64,000 nt of DNA from Candidatus Thorarchaeota archaeon (GCA_008080745.1 SHMX01000006.1:62001-126000), one strand, 5' to 3'. Positions 43,602-52,770 are shown, counted from the stretch's first letter. Program-made: numbers and translations. The notes: a model not told the origin generated them from the sequence alone.

Positions 43602-45488
43602 ATGAGAATGCTACAGATTCATAGTGACGGCTTTTTATTTGAAGCAAAGAAAAAAGCAATTAAATCAGCTGAGAAAATTGAAGAGAAGAAATACTCGACA
43701 AAAGATTCGTGCCTAGTAAATTTCATTGCCGCCGAGACCTCTGATACACGAGATATTAGTAGAGCAGCTGAACTTACAGCGGAAATGATTGAAACTGCAG
43801 CTAATGAAGTCCAAGAGAAACATATCATAGTTTATCCATGGGTACATCTCACTGAGAAACCATCCCCTCCAAGTGCAGCTTTAAAACTTCTCAAAAAAGT
43901 TGAGAAGCATCTCGTTGAGAAGGGCTTTGAGGTATTCAGAGTTCCTTTTGGTTGGTACAAATCCTTTGCAATTCACTGTAAAGGTCATCCATTAGCTGAA
44001 CGTTCGAAAGTTCTAGATATCACTGAAACTACAAAAGGTGATATAGATTCCACTGAGGGCGAAGATCTTACTGCACTGCAAGCCGAAGATGAAGCCATCT
44101 CCCAGTTTTATATCATGGAACCCGATGGCAAAATGACCGAGTATGATAAGTTCGATTATACTGGATATGAAGAACTCAGATTGTATGTGAATTATGAAAC
44201 CGCTAAGGACAGGACCGCCCATGACCCACCAGCTCACATTGATATAATGAAACAGTTGGAACTTGTAGATTACGAGCCTGGTTCCGATGCTGGTAATTTC
44301 CGCTGGCCTTCCAGAGGTCTTACTCTAAAACGAGCAATTGAGAAAAGGGTAACACAGGAAATGGTAGATTATGGGGCTCATGTTCTTCAGACTCCATTGA
44401 TTTATGATTATCAACATCCAGCCCTCAAGTCCTATATGCAGAGATTCCCATCTAGACAGTATGTTGTTCGTTCTGGTGACCGAGACTATTTTGCAAGATT
44501 CTCTGCATGCTTTGGACAATTCCTCTTGATTTCACAGGCACAGATATCCTACAAGCAACTACCCTTGAAACTCTTTGAGATTGCTCCTTCATACAGAAGG
44601 GAGCAGAGTGGTGAGCTAGCAGGTATGCGAAGACCCCGAGCCTTCACTATGCCGGACATACACGAGATAGCTAGCGACATGGAAATGGCAAAAGAGGCGG
44701 TTCTCAACCAACTGGTCTTTGTTGAGAAACTAATGGACGAACTTGAAATTCAGTACGAGGTCTCCTTCAGGTTCCATCGTCCTTTCTTTGAAGAGAATAA
44801 GGAATTCATTGATACAGTTATTGCGAGGATTGGTAAGCCAGTAATGATTGAGATTTTCGAAGAACGATACGCCTACTTTGTTTTCAAAGGAGAATGGAAC
44901 GTAGTTGATGATCAGCAAAAGGCAGCTTGTCTTGGAACAATTCAGATTGATGTGGAAAATGGAGAACGGTTTGATATCACCTATGTTGATGAGGACGGAG
45001 AAAAGAAATATCCACTCATACTTCATACCTCACCATCAGGGTCAATTGAAAGAATCCTCTATGGGGTTCTTGAACAAGCAGTCAAAGATATGAAAATGGG
45101 AAAGAAACCTATGATTCCTGTCTGGATGACACCCGTTCAGGTCCGATTAGTACCAGTTGATGAGAGCATGGTTGATTACTGTAAGGATATAGGTTCTAAA
45201 TTGGATAAGGCTGGAATTCGGTATGAGATTGATGACCGAGACCAGACAGTTGGTAAGAAGATAAGGGCAGCCGAAAAGCTTTGGATCCCCTTCACTTGTG
45301 TAATTGGAGACCGAGAAAAAGAATCTGGAGAACTGGCGGTAAGAAGAAGACTCGAAAAGGACCAAGTTAAATGGACTCTTAAGGAACTCATTAAAACCGT
45401 TCACGAACTAACATCATTTGCACCGGAGCAAAAACTACTTTTGCCTTCACTAATCTCTAAACAGGCAATATTCTCAAGAACAGTCTAA
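43602..45488 (+). CDS. thrS: Threonyl-tRNA synthetase (archaeal type)
   Basis: 628 residues. The first 140 (MRMLQIHSDGFLFEAKKKAI ... GWYKSFAIHCKGHPLAE) form the archaeal D-aminoacyl-deacylase-like editing domain. The class II core follows: motif 1 region GLTLKRAIEKRV, motif 2 IAPSYRREQSGEL, zinc-site residues near SACFGQFL and the later His, and motif 3 with SGSIERILYG. The C-terminal 100 residues are the anticodon-binding domain (VRLVPVDE, EIDDRDQTVGKKIR). It charges tRNA-Thr and edits mischarged serine. A long hairpin terminator follows. Confidence 0.95.
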   Translation: MRMLQIHSDGFLFEAKKKAIKSAEKIEEKKYSTKDSCLVNFIAAETSDTRDISRAAELTAEMIETAANEVQEKHIIVYPWVHLTEKPSPPSAALKLLKKVEKHLVEKGFEVFRVPFGWYKSFAIHCKGHPLAERSKVLDITETTKGDIDSTEGEDLTALQAEDEAISQFYIMEPDGKMTEYDKFDYTGYEELRLYVNYETAKDRTAHDPPAHIDIMKQLELVDYEPGSDAGNFRWPSRGLTLKRAIEKRVTQEMVDYGAHVLQTPLIYDYQHPALKSYMQRFPSRQYVVRSGDRDYFARFSACFGQFLLISQAQISYKQLPLKLFEIAPSYRREQSGELAGMRRPRAFTMPDIHEIASDMEMAKEAVLNQLVFVEKLMDELEIQYEVSFRFHRPFFEENKEFIDTVIARIGKPVMIEIFEERYAYFVFKGEWNVVDDQQKAACLGTIQIDVENGERFDITYVDEDGEKKYPLILHTSPSGSIERILYGVLEQAVKDMKMGKKPMIPVWMTPVQVRLVPVDESMVDYCKDIGSKLDKAGIRYEIDDRDQTVGKKIRAAEKLWIPFTCVIGDREKESGELAVRRRLEKDQVKWTLKELIKTVHELTSFAPEQKLLLPSLISKQAIFSRTV

Positions 45489-45507
45489 TGAACAGGAATA
45501 CGAAAGT

Positions 45508-45570
45508 GACATCTACTGTGAAGTGAATATTCGAATATTAATAGATTAAGTAGATGTCATTTTAATAAAA
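45508..45570 (+). terminator. Long-stem terminator after thrS
   Basis: GACATCTACT (45508-45517) pairs perfectly with AGTAGATGTC (45549-45558); inside, GAATATT and AATATT segments can extend the fold. ATTTTAATAAAA follows. It begins 20 nt after the thrS stop. Confidence 0.5.
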
Positions 45571-45642
45571 TAGAAAGTTGCTTATACGGAACTATTTTTA
45601 CTTAGTATAACCATATACTGGTTATTTCCGGTGGAAACAAGC

Positions 45643-46785
45643 ATGAAAGTACTGGTATTGGGTTCTGGTCTGATGGGCCGAGGTGCCGCTTTTGATCTAA
45701 AGAATAGTGACCACGTAGAAAGTGTCATTGTTGCAGATATCGACGAAAAAAGAGCACAGAAACTGGCAGATGAAATGGGGCAAAAAGTCACTGCAAAAAA
45801 AGTGGATGCGTCAAACAGAGAACAGCTCGTTGACGTATTTAATGAGGTAGATGTTGTAGTGAGTGCTGTCAGCTATCGTGTAAATCTATTACACACTGAA
45901 GTAGCCATTGAAACAGGAACTCATCTGTGTGATCTTGGAGGAAATTTTGAAGTTGTGCAAAAGCAATTAGAATTAGATGGAGAAGCAAAAGAAGCAGGAG
46001 TAACCATTATCCCAGATTGTGGACTTGCCCCGGGAATGGTAAGTGTGTTGGCGAGAGCCGCAATTGATGGGCTTACTAAAACAGAAGATGTAAAAATTAG
46101 GGTGGGAGGTCTCCAGCAAGAGCCGAGACCCCCTCTAAATTATGCTTTGATTTTCTCAGTCGAAGGTCTAATCAATGAATACATTGAGAAATGTATGGTA
46201 CTTCGTGATGGAGAAATAACCTATGAAGAGCCTCTTGTGGGATTCGAACAGATTGAATTCCCTGAGCCTTTTGGAACTCTTGAGGCATTCAATACGAGTG
46301 GCGGTACATCTACACTACCCCTCACATATGAAGGAATTATTGATAATCTTGATTACAAGACCATCCGATATCCAGGTCATGGTCATAAAATGTGGACCTT
46401 GATGAAGTTAGGCCTAATGGATAGTGAACCTCAAGAATTTGATGGTGTGAAGATTGCTCCACGAGTGGTGTTAGAAAGGCTCCTTGAACGCAATCTACCC
46501 GAGACCTCAAAGGATGCTACTCTGGTACGGGTTTCAGCCTCTGGTTGGAAAGGGACAGAATCCCGATGTATCGACTATGAGATAATTGACTATTTCGACG
46601 ATGACACTGGTCTCACATCAATGATGAGAACTACATCGTTTACTGCATCAGTAGCTGCGCTCATGATGGGAGATGGAAGGATTACTGAACGAGGTGTTGT
46701 ACCACCAGAGAGATCCATTCCACCTACACCATTCATTGAGGAGCTTCGAGCGAGAGGTATTGATATCAAAGAACGCATCTACTAG
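45643..46785 (+). CDS. Saccharopine/lysine dehydrogenase-like oxidoreductase
   Basis: 380 residues from ATG 45643 (MKVLVLGSGLMGRGAAFDL), placed eight bases after GGTGG; a GTG at 45631 is possible. The N-terminal Rossmann motif GSGLMGRG and the acidic VADID indicate NAD preference. The remaining sequence (VVVSAVSYRVN, IIPDCGLAPGMVS, RYPGHGHKMW) follows saccharopine dehydrogenases and L-lysine 6-dehydrogenases. It would act on lysine-derived or related amino acids; saccharopine reductase and lysine dehydrogenase cannot be separated by eye. It ends in its own terminator. Confidence 0.8.
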   Translation: MKVLVLGSGLMGRGAAFDLKNSDHVESVIVADIDEKRAQKLADEMGQKVTAKKVDASNREQLVDVFNEVDVVVSAVSYRVNLLHTEVAIETGTHLCDLGGNFEVVQKQLELDGEAKEAGVTIIPDCGLAPGMVSVLARAAIDGLTKTEDVKIRVGGLQQEPRPPLNYALIFSVEGLINEYIEKCMVLRDGEITYEEPLVGFEQIEFPEPFGTLEAFNTSGGTSTLPLTYEGIIDNLDYKTIRYPGHGHKMWTLMKLGLMDSEPQEFDGVKIAPRVVLERLLERNLPETSKDATLVRVSASGWKGTESRCIDYEIIDYFDDDTGLTSMMRTTSFTASVAALMMGDGRITERGVVPPERSIPPTPFIEELRARGIDIKERIY

Positions 46786-46798
46786 AAGATACGAGAAA

Positions 46799-46837
46799 AC
46801 CAAGCTGCTAGTTGTTCAGTAGCTTGGTATTTTCTTT
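46799..46837 (+). terminator. Hairpin terminator after the dehydrogenase gene
   Basis: ACCAAGCT (46799-46806) pairs with AGCTTGGT (46821-46828), followed by ATTTTCTTT. It starts 14 nt after the stop at 46785. Confidence 0.55.
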
Positions 46838-46938
46838 AGAAAAGGAATGAATCACCTGAATTTCTTCTCACCACTGTCATATTTTGTTTGTTAGAGATAA
46901 AAGGGACTAGATACAACCTTTAGTTATACGCTAAAAAC

Positions 46939-47136
46939 ATGAGATTTGAAGCTTCTAAGATGATAGAAAAAATCGTGGAGGAGGAGGCAAAAGGCAACAC
47001 AACAACAGACGAAGCTCTTGCTTTTCATATCGCATCGTTCGAACAAAATAGGAAGCAATGGATTGGTGATACGGGAATAAATCCGAATTTCAACGAACAA
47101 CTTGTTGTATTGGTAGTATGGAGATTATATAGATAA
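46939..47136 (+). CDS. Small hypothetical protein (65 aa)
   Basis: 65 residues: an amphipathic, acidic N-terminal helix (MIEKIVEEEAKGNTTTDEAL), a middle with HIASFEQNRKQWIG and a hydrophobic end VVLVVWRLYR. ATG at 46939 lies about 15 nt after a TATA-like AT stretch. No family is recognised and no paralog is present in the window. The amino-acid pattern is compatible with a small folded protein, but expression is uncertain. Confidence 0.4.
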   Translation: MRFEASKMIEKIVEEEAKGNTTTDEALAFHIASFEQNRKQWIGDTGINPNFNEQLVVLVVWRLYR

Positions 47137-47229
47137 GGGAAGATTCCAAGAGATGAATTCATTGAGGTTATTACAGGCAAAGATTCGGCAATTAGATCAT
47201 CTCAAACCTGCAACCACTCTTGAATTTTA

Positions 47230-47256
47230 TCTGAAAAATATCAGATAATTTTCAGA
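47230..47256. promoter_or_regulatory. Inverted repeat upstream of threonine ammonia-lyase
   Basis: TCTGAAAA (47230-47237) and TTTTCAGA (47249-47256) form a perfect 8-bp inverted repeat with an 11-nt centre that itself contains TATCAGATA. It lies about 55 nt upstream of the ATG at 47310. It could be an operator, for instance for an Lrp-type regulator, or a hairpin; no regulator is identified. Confidence 0.3.
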
Positions 47257-47309
47257 CATTCTAGGAATTGTTATCAGTCAGTCATATATTCCAAAATTGA
47301 GGTTTAGGA

Positions 47310-48530
47310 ATGAAATATGACCATATCTATGAAAAAATTCTTGATGCTCGTGACGTATTGAAGGATATCAAACATGTTACCCGTCTTGATCATTCAAGTA
47401 CATTTAGTAGATTTGCAGATGGTGAGATATACCTCAAATTAGAGAATTTACAAAAGACTGGTTCATTCAAGGTAAGAGGGGCAGCCTATGCAATGTCACA
47501 GCTTACCGATAATGAGAAGGAGGCTGGAGTTGTTGCAGCCTCAGCTGGGAATCATGCACAAGGAGTCGCTTATGCTGCAACTCGTTTGGGAATCAAATCT
47601 ACCATCGTCATGCCAGTTTTTTCTCCAGTGGCTAAGATTCAGGCAACAGAAGGATATGGTGCAGAGGTCATACTTCATGGAACCAGTTTTGATGACGCAC
47701 TTTCGCATGCCCTCGAAATTGCGGATAATTCGGACGTGACATTTCTTCATCCATTTAACGATGAAGATGTTATTGCAGGTCAGGGAACCATAGGCCTTGA
47801 GATACTTGACGAATTACCAGATGTAGAAACTATTGCCGTTCCTGTTGGAGGTGGAGGGTTGGTATCAGGTATTGCAATTGCAATAAAACATCAGAAACCA
47901 GATGTGAAAATCTATGGTGTTGAGGCTAAAAGTGCTGATGCAATGAAAGAATCATTGGCTGCTGGAAAAGTAGTTGGGGTTGAAGGGTTAGATACCATTT
48001 GTGATGGCATTGCAGTTAAAAAACCCGGCAGTATCACATTTGAGATTGCATCCGATCTTCTTGAGGGTGTCGTCAGTGTCGAAGAATTTCAGGTAACTAG
48101 AACGTTATTTCATCTGTTAGAACGTGCGAAGATTGTTGTTGAACCTGCAGGAACAGTGGGACTAGCAGCTATGCAGCACGGAGTTATTGATGTAATAGGA
48201 AAGAAAGCTGTCGCAGTACTCTCTGGTGGTAATATAGACATGAGCATGATGTCAAGATTAGTTGAGAAGGAGCTCTTTAGACTAGGTCGTTCTGTAAGAG
48301 TAAAGGGTGTAATACTGGATCGGATTGGAAGCATGAATAAAGTACTGGAAGTTGTTGCAGAATCGGGAGTGAGTGTTATTCAGATTAGCCAGGATAGAAG
48401 TGATCCAGATATTGCACCTAACAAAGCTGAATTAGAACTTGTATTGGAAGTTCCAGACCAATCAGCTGTGGATAGTATGTTAAAACTCCTTAGAGAGAAG
48501 GGCATGGAGTTTGAAATTCATGAAGACTGA
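47310..48530 (+). CDS. ilvA: Threonine ammonia-lyase with C-terminal ACT domain
   Basis: 406 residues, PLP fold type II. The Schiff-base lysine is in GSFKVRGAAYAM (about residue 53), the phosphate-binding glycine loop is VGGGGLVSGIAIA, and ASAGNHAQGVA binds the substrate carboxylate. A C-terminal ACT domain (VKGVILDRIGSMNKVLEVVA, residues about 328-400) matches single-ACT threonine dehydratases of the IlvA/TdcB type found in archaea. It converts threonine to 2-oxobutyrate and ammonia, feeding isoleucine synthesis or threonine breakdown. An inverted repeat lies about 55 nt upstream. thrS is 1.8 kb upstream on the same strand, but terminators separate them. Confidence 0.9.
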   Translation: MKYDHIYEKILDARDVLKDIKHVTRLDHSSTFSRFADGEIYLKLENLQKTGSFKVRGAAYAMSQLTDNEKEAGVVAASAGNHAQGVAYAATRLGIKSTIVMPVFSPVAKIQATEGYGAEVILHGTSFDDALSHALEIADNSDVTFLHPFNDEDVIAGQGTIGLEILDELPDVETIAVPVGGGGLVSGIAIAIKHQKPDVKIYGVEAKSADAMKESLAAGKVVGVEGLDTICDGIAVKKPGSITFEIASDLLEGVVSVEEFQVTRTLFHLLERAKIVVEPAGTVGLAAMQHGVIDVIGKKAVAVLSGGNIDMSMMSRLVEKELFRLGRSVRVKGVILDRIGSMNKVLEVVAESGVSVIQISQDRSDPDIAPNKAELELVLEVPDQSAVDSMLKLLREKGMEFEIHED

Positions 48531-48638
48531 TGTGGTTTAGATTATTAGGGGATAATTAGGTTTATGATTTTAAGGAAATAAGATAATATCTCAAAAATAC
48601 ATGGATATATATCATACCGTATCACGAAGAATTGTGAT

Positions 48639-49022
48639 ATGACACCCAAAGCTAGCATCATTATTGCTGATGACGAGCCTATGCTCATCCAGTTGTACCA
48701 TGATGCAATATCTAGTCAGGGGTTTGAGATTGCTGAAACCTTTCAAAATGGCCGTGAGCTTATGGAGTACCTTACCAGAACCAACGGTAGAAAGGTAATA
48801 ATTTTGGATCATCTTATGCCCTTGTGTGATGGCATATCTATAGTCAAGAAGATCAAGCAGAATGCTAATGCTAAGGATCATTATTTCATTTTGGTAACAG
48901 GAGATATTACATCGATTGATGATGCACACAAAGCAGGTGCCGACGAGGTTCTGGTCAAACCCTTCCGTATGCATGTACTTACAAGAGCAATCACTCAAGG
49001 ACTCGCGCTTTTATCGAATTAG
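48639..49022 (+). CDS. Stand-alone receiver-domain response regulator
   Basis: 127 residues, a CheY-like receiver with no output domain. Acidic pocket Asp11/Asp12, phosphorylation site Asp57 (IILDHLMPL), Thr87 (LVTGD) and Lys107 (VKPF) are all present. It would be phosphorylated by a histidine kinase and act by protein contact. The only kinase in the window is about 40 kb away (8249-9472), so pairing is unproven. It converges closely (8 nt) with the membrane hydrolase gene. ATG 48639 is the obvious start. Confidence 0.88.
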   Translation: MTPKASIIIADDEPMLIQLYHDAISSQGFEIAETFQNGRELMEYLTRTNGRKVIILDHLMPLCDGISIVKKIKQNANAKDHYFILVTGDITSIDDAHKAGADEVLVKPFRMHVLTRAITQGLALLSN

Positions 49023-49030
49023 ACTTGAGC

Positions 49031-50725
49031 TCAGAAGACAGGAGTAAGTATTAGAACATAGACAACTGTACTTAGAATAATAGATGCAATTGGATTCTTA
49101 GCTCTTATTGTAGACCAACTAATTATTAGTGTGCTGAATATTGTCAAGAGGGAAAAACGAATCATAAGGAGTGCTACTCGAATACTAAGAATCATTCCAT
49201 TTATTGCAAATAAATACACAATGATTGCAAAGAAACCTATTACCATAATCCTCGCAAATAAAGCAAAAATAAGATTGATGTCTTCCGAGTAATTAGAATT
49301 CCATTCTCGCTCTGCAAGAGAAAATCCTCGAATAATTAGAGCCTCAACCAATATGTAGAGAAGAATTGGCCCACCGATGATAATAGCCTTTACTACATTG
49401 GAGGGTTCGAGCATGTATAGTACATAGGGCGAAATTATTGATACGTCTAGTATAACAATAAAGGGAGTCATGAATAACCAAGCAAGTGTCCAAACGAGAC
49501 AGAGGGCTGTAATAGCAATAGATTTCAACAGATCTTCAAACGCATTTCGCGGATTTCGAACAAAGATGTTTACTGTATTGAAAATCATCTTGTTAGTACT
49601 TCTTCTATTACCTAAAGAGAGTACAAAAACCGAGAGGTACAAACCCACTAAGATAGCTGCTATGAATGAAACTAACGAAAAGCTTAACGTCATCGTTAGA
49701 ATTAGGAGAGATGAAGATATCAGTCCCAGAAAAGAGGAGAGAGCGATAGCATGCCCAGTAGTAGGTGGATTCTGATTCTTAGATAGAAAATGAAATTGAA
49801 ATCTCTTGGGAATAACAGAAATCAGAATGATGAATAAGGAAATGAGAGTACCAAAGAAGGTTATTGGACCGATAATGATCGAATAAGTTCGATATTGAAA
49901 GACGGTTTGAGAAACGTCCAAAGTTCTATTAAATTGTGTATTTCCCTGTATGCTGCGTATTGCCCATTCGATAGCTGAAATTGTAGTTAATTTATCATGG
50001 AGCTGAAGTTCATGGAGTGAGGAAAAGACCTGCAATCCGTAAGCATCCTGTTTTTCAAAACTACCATACATAAAAGGTAGTGGAATCTCATCCAATCCTG
50101 TTACATTTTCGAGCAATGATGTTATCAAGCTGATATTTTCGTAATTATGACCGAGTGCGAAATAGGTATTTCCTGGTAGAGTAAAATTATCAGGAAAATC
50201 TATCGATGTGGGATCACCTAATGCGATGTAGGAAGAAGGAGAGTTAGTATAATTGCTCATTGCCAGAGCTATTTGAAATCCATAAGAATAGCCAATAACT
50301 CCATACCTGTCATTTCTGATATTTGGACTGTGATTGACATAAGTGAGGAACGCAGAGTAAAAATCTCTAGCTTTTGAATTGATTATGGCAGCATCAAGAT
50401 TTGTATCTGGTTGACGTAAAGCTGATAAATCGAATGAGATGACTGTAAAGTTCCGTCTTGCCAGCTCAATATTTACAGCATAAAGAGATTCATAGGTCTG
50501 TCCAAAATCGGGTATTGTGAGAATAACTGGATAATCTGTTGGATAGGTTTGGATTCGTGGAGTAAATATTTTGCATGTGCAATTTTCATCGGTTAAGATA
50601 TCGATATCAGCAGTATCTACAGTAGCATCACCAAATCCGGTTTCTGAGGTGAATGCAAGATAAAGAGAGGATAGGGTAAGTATGGAAAGAATTAGCAACA
50701 GGACGTATTGGTATCCTCTTTTCAC
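49031..50725 (-). CDS. Membrane protein with extracytoplasmic alpha/beta-hydrolase domain
   Basis: 564 residues from GTG 50725, with GGTGA seven bases upstream. One N-terminal hydrophobic segment (signal or anchor, about 8-27) precedes an alpha/beta-hydrolase-like domain (about 45-260): VILTIPDFGQ corresponds to the oxyanion strand and GYSYGF to the nucleophile elbow GxSxG. Residues about 280-564 contain roughly eight transmembrane helices with short loops. A hydrolase placed outside and joined to a polytopic domain could act on lipids, glycans or peptides at the surface, but I know no family with this order. A GC-rich hairpin region lies upstream of its start. Confidence 0.65.
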   Translation of the reverse strand: MKRGYQYVLLLILSILTLSSLYLAFTSETGFGDATVDTADIDILTDENCTCKIFTPRIQTYPTDYPVILTIPDFGQTYESLYAVNIELARRNFTVISFDLSALRQPDTNLDAAIINSKARDFYSAFLTYVNHSPNIRNDRYGVIGYSYGFQIALAMSNYTNSPSSYIALGDPTSIDFPDNFTLPGNTYFALGHNYENISLITSLLENVTGLDEIPLPFMYGSFEKQDAYGLQVFSSLHELQLHDKLTTISAIEWAIRSIQGNTQFNRTLDVSQTVFQYRTYSIIIGPITFFGTLISLFIILISVIPKRFQFHFLSKNQNPPTTGHAIALSSFLGLISSSLLILTMTLSFSLVSFIAAILVGLYLSVFVLSLGNRRSTNKMIFNTVNIFVRNPRNAFEDLLKSIAITALCLVWTLAWLFMTPFIVILDVSIISPYVLYMLEPSNVVKAIIIGGPILLYILVEALIIRGFSLAEREWNSNYSEDINLIFALFARIMVIGFFAIIVYLFAINGMILSIRVALLMIRFSLLTIFSTLIISWSTIRAKNPIASIILSTVVYVLILTPVF

Positions 50726-50749
50726 AGCAATTCACCCAAATATATTGTG

Positions 50750-50773
50750 ATATGATAATCGTCGATATCATAT
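50750..50773. promoter_or_regulatory. Inverted repeat in the hydrolase upstream region
   Basis: ATATGATA (50750-50757) and TATCATAT (50766-50773) form a perfect 8-bp inverted repeat around an 8-nt centre. It lies 25-48 nt upstream of the GTG at 50725, where promoter elements of that gene are expected, so it may be an operator or simply overlap a TATA-like sequence. Confidence 0.3.
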
Positions 50774-50800
50774 ACCGTTGTACAGAACTTGGACAAAGGT

Positions 50801-51010
50801 GGACATGAGTCCTCATCTGTAGTCTGTTTCCTGCTTCACCGCGGTTGCGTCACAACTCAGAGGATCTACGACGTCTTATCTCCTCTTCACAGGCGTTTTG
50901 TGCCTCCGTGCAACTCACGGCGGCATGCCTGTCTAAACATGATACCTAATAAATTCCGCTTCTGATGGTCTCGGCACACACTCCCAGTATCCAAGCTGCT
51001 GGTGATACCG
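50801..51010 (-). ncRNA. Candidate structured noncoding RNA
   Basis: About 210 nt without coding character and distinctly richer in G and C than its surroundings. Several stems are visible: GTTG/CAAC (50844-50847, 50853-50856), AGAGGA/TCCTCT (50859-50864, 50881-50886), a three-step hairpin ACAGGC, TGCC, CCGTG (50889-50910) against CACGG, GGCA, GCCTGT (50916-50932), and GTATC/GATAC (50987-50991, 51004-51008). A TATA-like ATATATCAAA (51022-51031 on the plus strand) would start a minus-strand transcript near 51000. I compared it mentally with 5S, SRP, RNase P and tRNA signatures without a match. It could also be a long structured leader of the hydrolase gene. The strand is uncertain. Confidence 0.42.
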
Positions 51011-51236
51011 TATACAGGTCAATATATCAAAGAGTCAATCGATATATGTCAAACCTTGTCCACGTTTTGATCAGCTGTTGCATACCCTTTAAGCTCTCCG
51101 TATTCTTCTCATAGTCAGATTCAATATCTGTCGGAAACTATCAATTCATAAACAAGTCATTTTGCTTCAACCACAATCCTTTATCAAAAAAAGACATACC
51201 AAGCCTAAGGAATCCAAAAAAGTCTGTGATACTAAC

Positions 51237-52763
51237 ATGAAATTCTCATCTTATTTTCTATTACTGGTTATCCTTCTACTGCCGATTCCTGTACTGCACT
51301 ATGGAAATGTAAACATAGACACCTACAGAGATATAGGACCGTTAGAAGATTCAGGTCGAGAAAGTCAAGAACAAAACGAAGGATTAGTAACATGGACAAG
51401 TCCAAAAGTAACAACCCCTGTTAGTCTGGCTAATAATTCAGTCATAACTGGAGATCATATAGAGCTGAGCATTAACCCAAACCTATTCGAGTATTCAAGC
51501 TACACATCAAAGATCTACGTCGAAACGACAGGATACATCAATCACACATATACAGGTGAGTTAGTTGTACCCGATACCAACTATGATTTCACGAATTCCC
51601 CGATATATGGTTATGAAGACCAATATACTTGGATTGAGGTCAAAGGTCTTAGGCAAGGATTTCCAGTATATTTGACTGGTAATTTCACCAACGAAGATAC
51701 AGATTTCTTTGGTTGGCAAGGAAACATTGACCCGGAGGAATATACCTATCTGTATAATACCTTAGGAGATAGAATGGTTTCAAAGAGTAAACCAGAAACA
51801 GCCACAATCTATTGGAGTTATCCCTCTGATACTCTCGTAATTGCCATATTCTCTTGGAGTCACGATTCTGGAAATTTTAGTCTTCATGTTGAACAGGGAA
51901 GACATTGGGAAGAAACCAATGAGAACCTTCCAGCAGAATTTGACTCTTATCAAATGGGTTCCAACTACAGTATCAATCTTGAAGCGTTTGTGTCTTCATC
52001 GAGAGGTAATATCTCTCAATATTATGTTAATGTCACCCTCCAGAATTTCTTTGCTCCACAAGTAGAAGATATCCAATTGCATGGCAATCAGACACATGTT
52101 GAAGTTAGATGGTCAGTTCTTGATAGAAATATCAATGAAACTCATATATGCGAAATTCATATCTCAAGAACCAGATCCACCAGTAGTTCGTTGTTAGGGT
52201 ATGCGTTCAATGATGACTGGTTTTTCGAGTATAATACAACTGACCTGCTTCTTGCTGATGATTACTATTTAATCATCACTGCCATAGATTCAGGGAATAT
52301 TCAAGGTTCAGAAACAACAGGAGAATTTACCGCTGGAGACGTCTTCCAGACTCCAGCTAGAATTGTGAGAGAAATCCAATTAATAGGGCATTCCTTGCTA
52401 TCATTTGTTAACGGGTCTGAAGGAAATCTGTTGAGATGGGTCGTATCTGGAAATTTTTCATTTCAATACCAGATAGTAATTGATGGTTTAGTGGTAAGAC
52501 ATACTATCTGGAAAGAAGGCCCAATTGAAATAAATTTAGATTATTTGGAACAAGGTGAACACCATGTAATTGTGCAAGCCTCTTGTGCAGTCCAATCAGC
52601 ATATGGGAAAGCGGAAACAATGGTTATCGTATATGATCCGATGCTAAAAAACAAGGGATATCTAGATAATGAGTTTATTTCAGCAAGCGCCGCTATATTG
52701 ATTCTAGCTCTTTCGATGGTTATTGTAGAAGTCACTATTTCTCGGTCACCAATTGAAAAATAA
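51237..52763 (+). CDS. Secreted beta-sandwich protein with C-terminal anchor, paralog 1
   Basis: 508 residues from ATG 51237, giving a clean signal peptide (MKFSSYFLLLVILLLPIPVL); a TTG at 51162 would add 25 unlikely residues. The ectodomain contains GDHIELSI, WIEVKG, NEDTDFFGWQG and TLVIAIFSWSHDSGNFSLHV, then Ig-like domains and a C-terminal hydrophobic helix. The protein at 55720-57243 has the same order (GDHITL, WVVIQD, NEDVDVMVWHG, TMILAIFDF), so they are paralogs on either side of ppdK. Both keep an acidic, Asp-rich motif suggesting metal or glycan contact. Function unknown; surface location is likely. Confidence 0.68.
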   Translation: MKFSSYFLLLVILLLPIPVLHYGNVNIDTYRDIGPLEDSGRESQEQNEGLVTWTSPKVTTPVSLANNSVITGDHIELSINPNLFEYSSYTSKIYVETTGYINHTYTGELVVPDTNYDFTNSPIYGYEDQYTWIEVKGLRQGFPVYLTGNFTNEDTDFFGWQGNIDPEEYTYLYNTLGDRMVSKSKPETATIYWSYPSDTLVIAIFSWSHDSGNFSLHVEQGRHWEETNENLPAEFDSYQMGSNYSINLEAFVSSSRGNISQYYVNVTLQNFFAPQVEDIQLHGNQTHVEVRWSVLDRNINETHICEIHISRTRSTSSSLLGYAFNDDWFFEYNTTDLLLADDYYLIITAIDSGNIQGSETTGEFTAGDVFQTPARIVREIQLIGHSLLSFVNGSEGNLLRWVVSGNFSFQYQIVIDGLVVRHTIWKEGPIEINLDYLEQGEHHVIVQASCAVQSAYGKAETMVIVYDPMLKNKGYLDNEFISASAAILILALSMVIVEVTISRSPIEK

Positions 52764-52770
52764 AAAAGAA

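Noticed and set aside
50960-51010. A resemblance to the loop E/helix IV part of archaeal 5S rRNA (minus strand, GGATACTGGGAGTG)
   Set aside because: The conserved 5' half of 5S (the CCCAUCCCGAAC and GGAAGUUAAG region) is missing, and the total fold does not fit.
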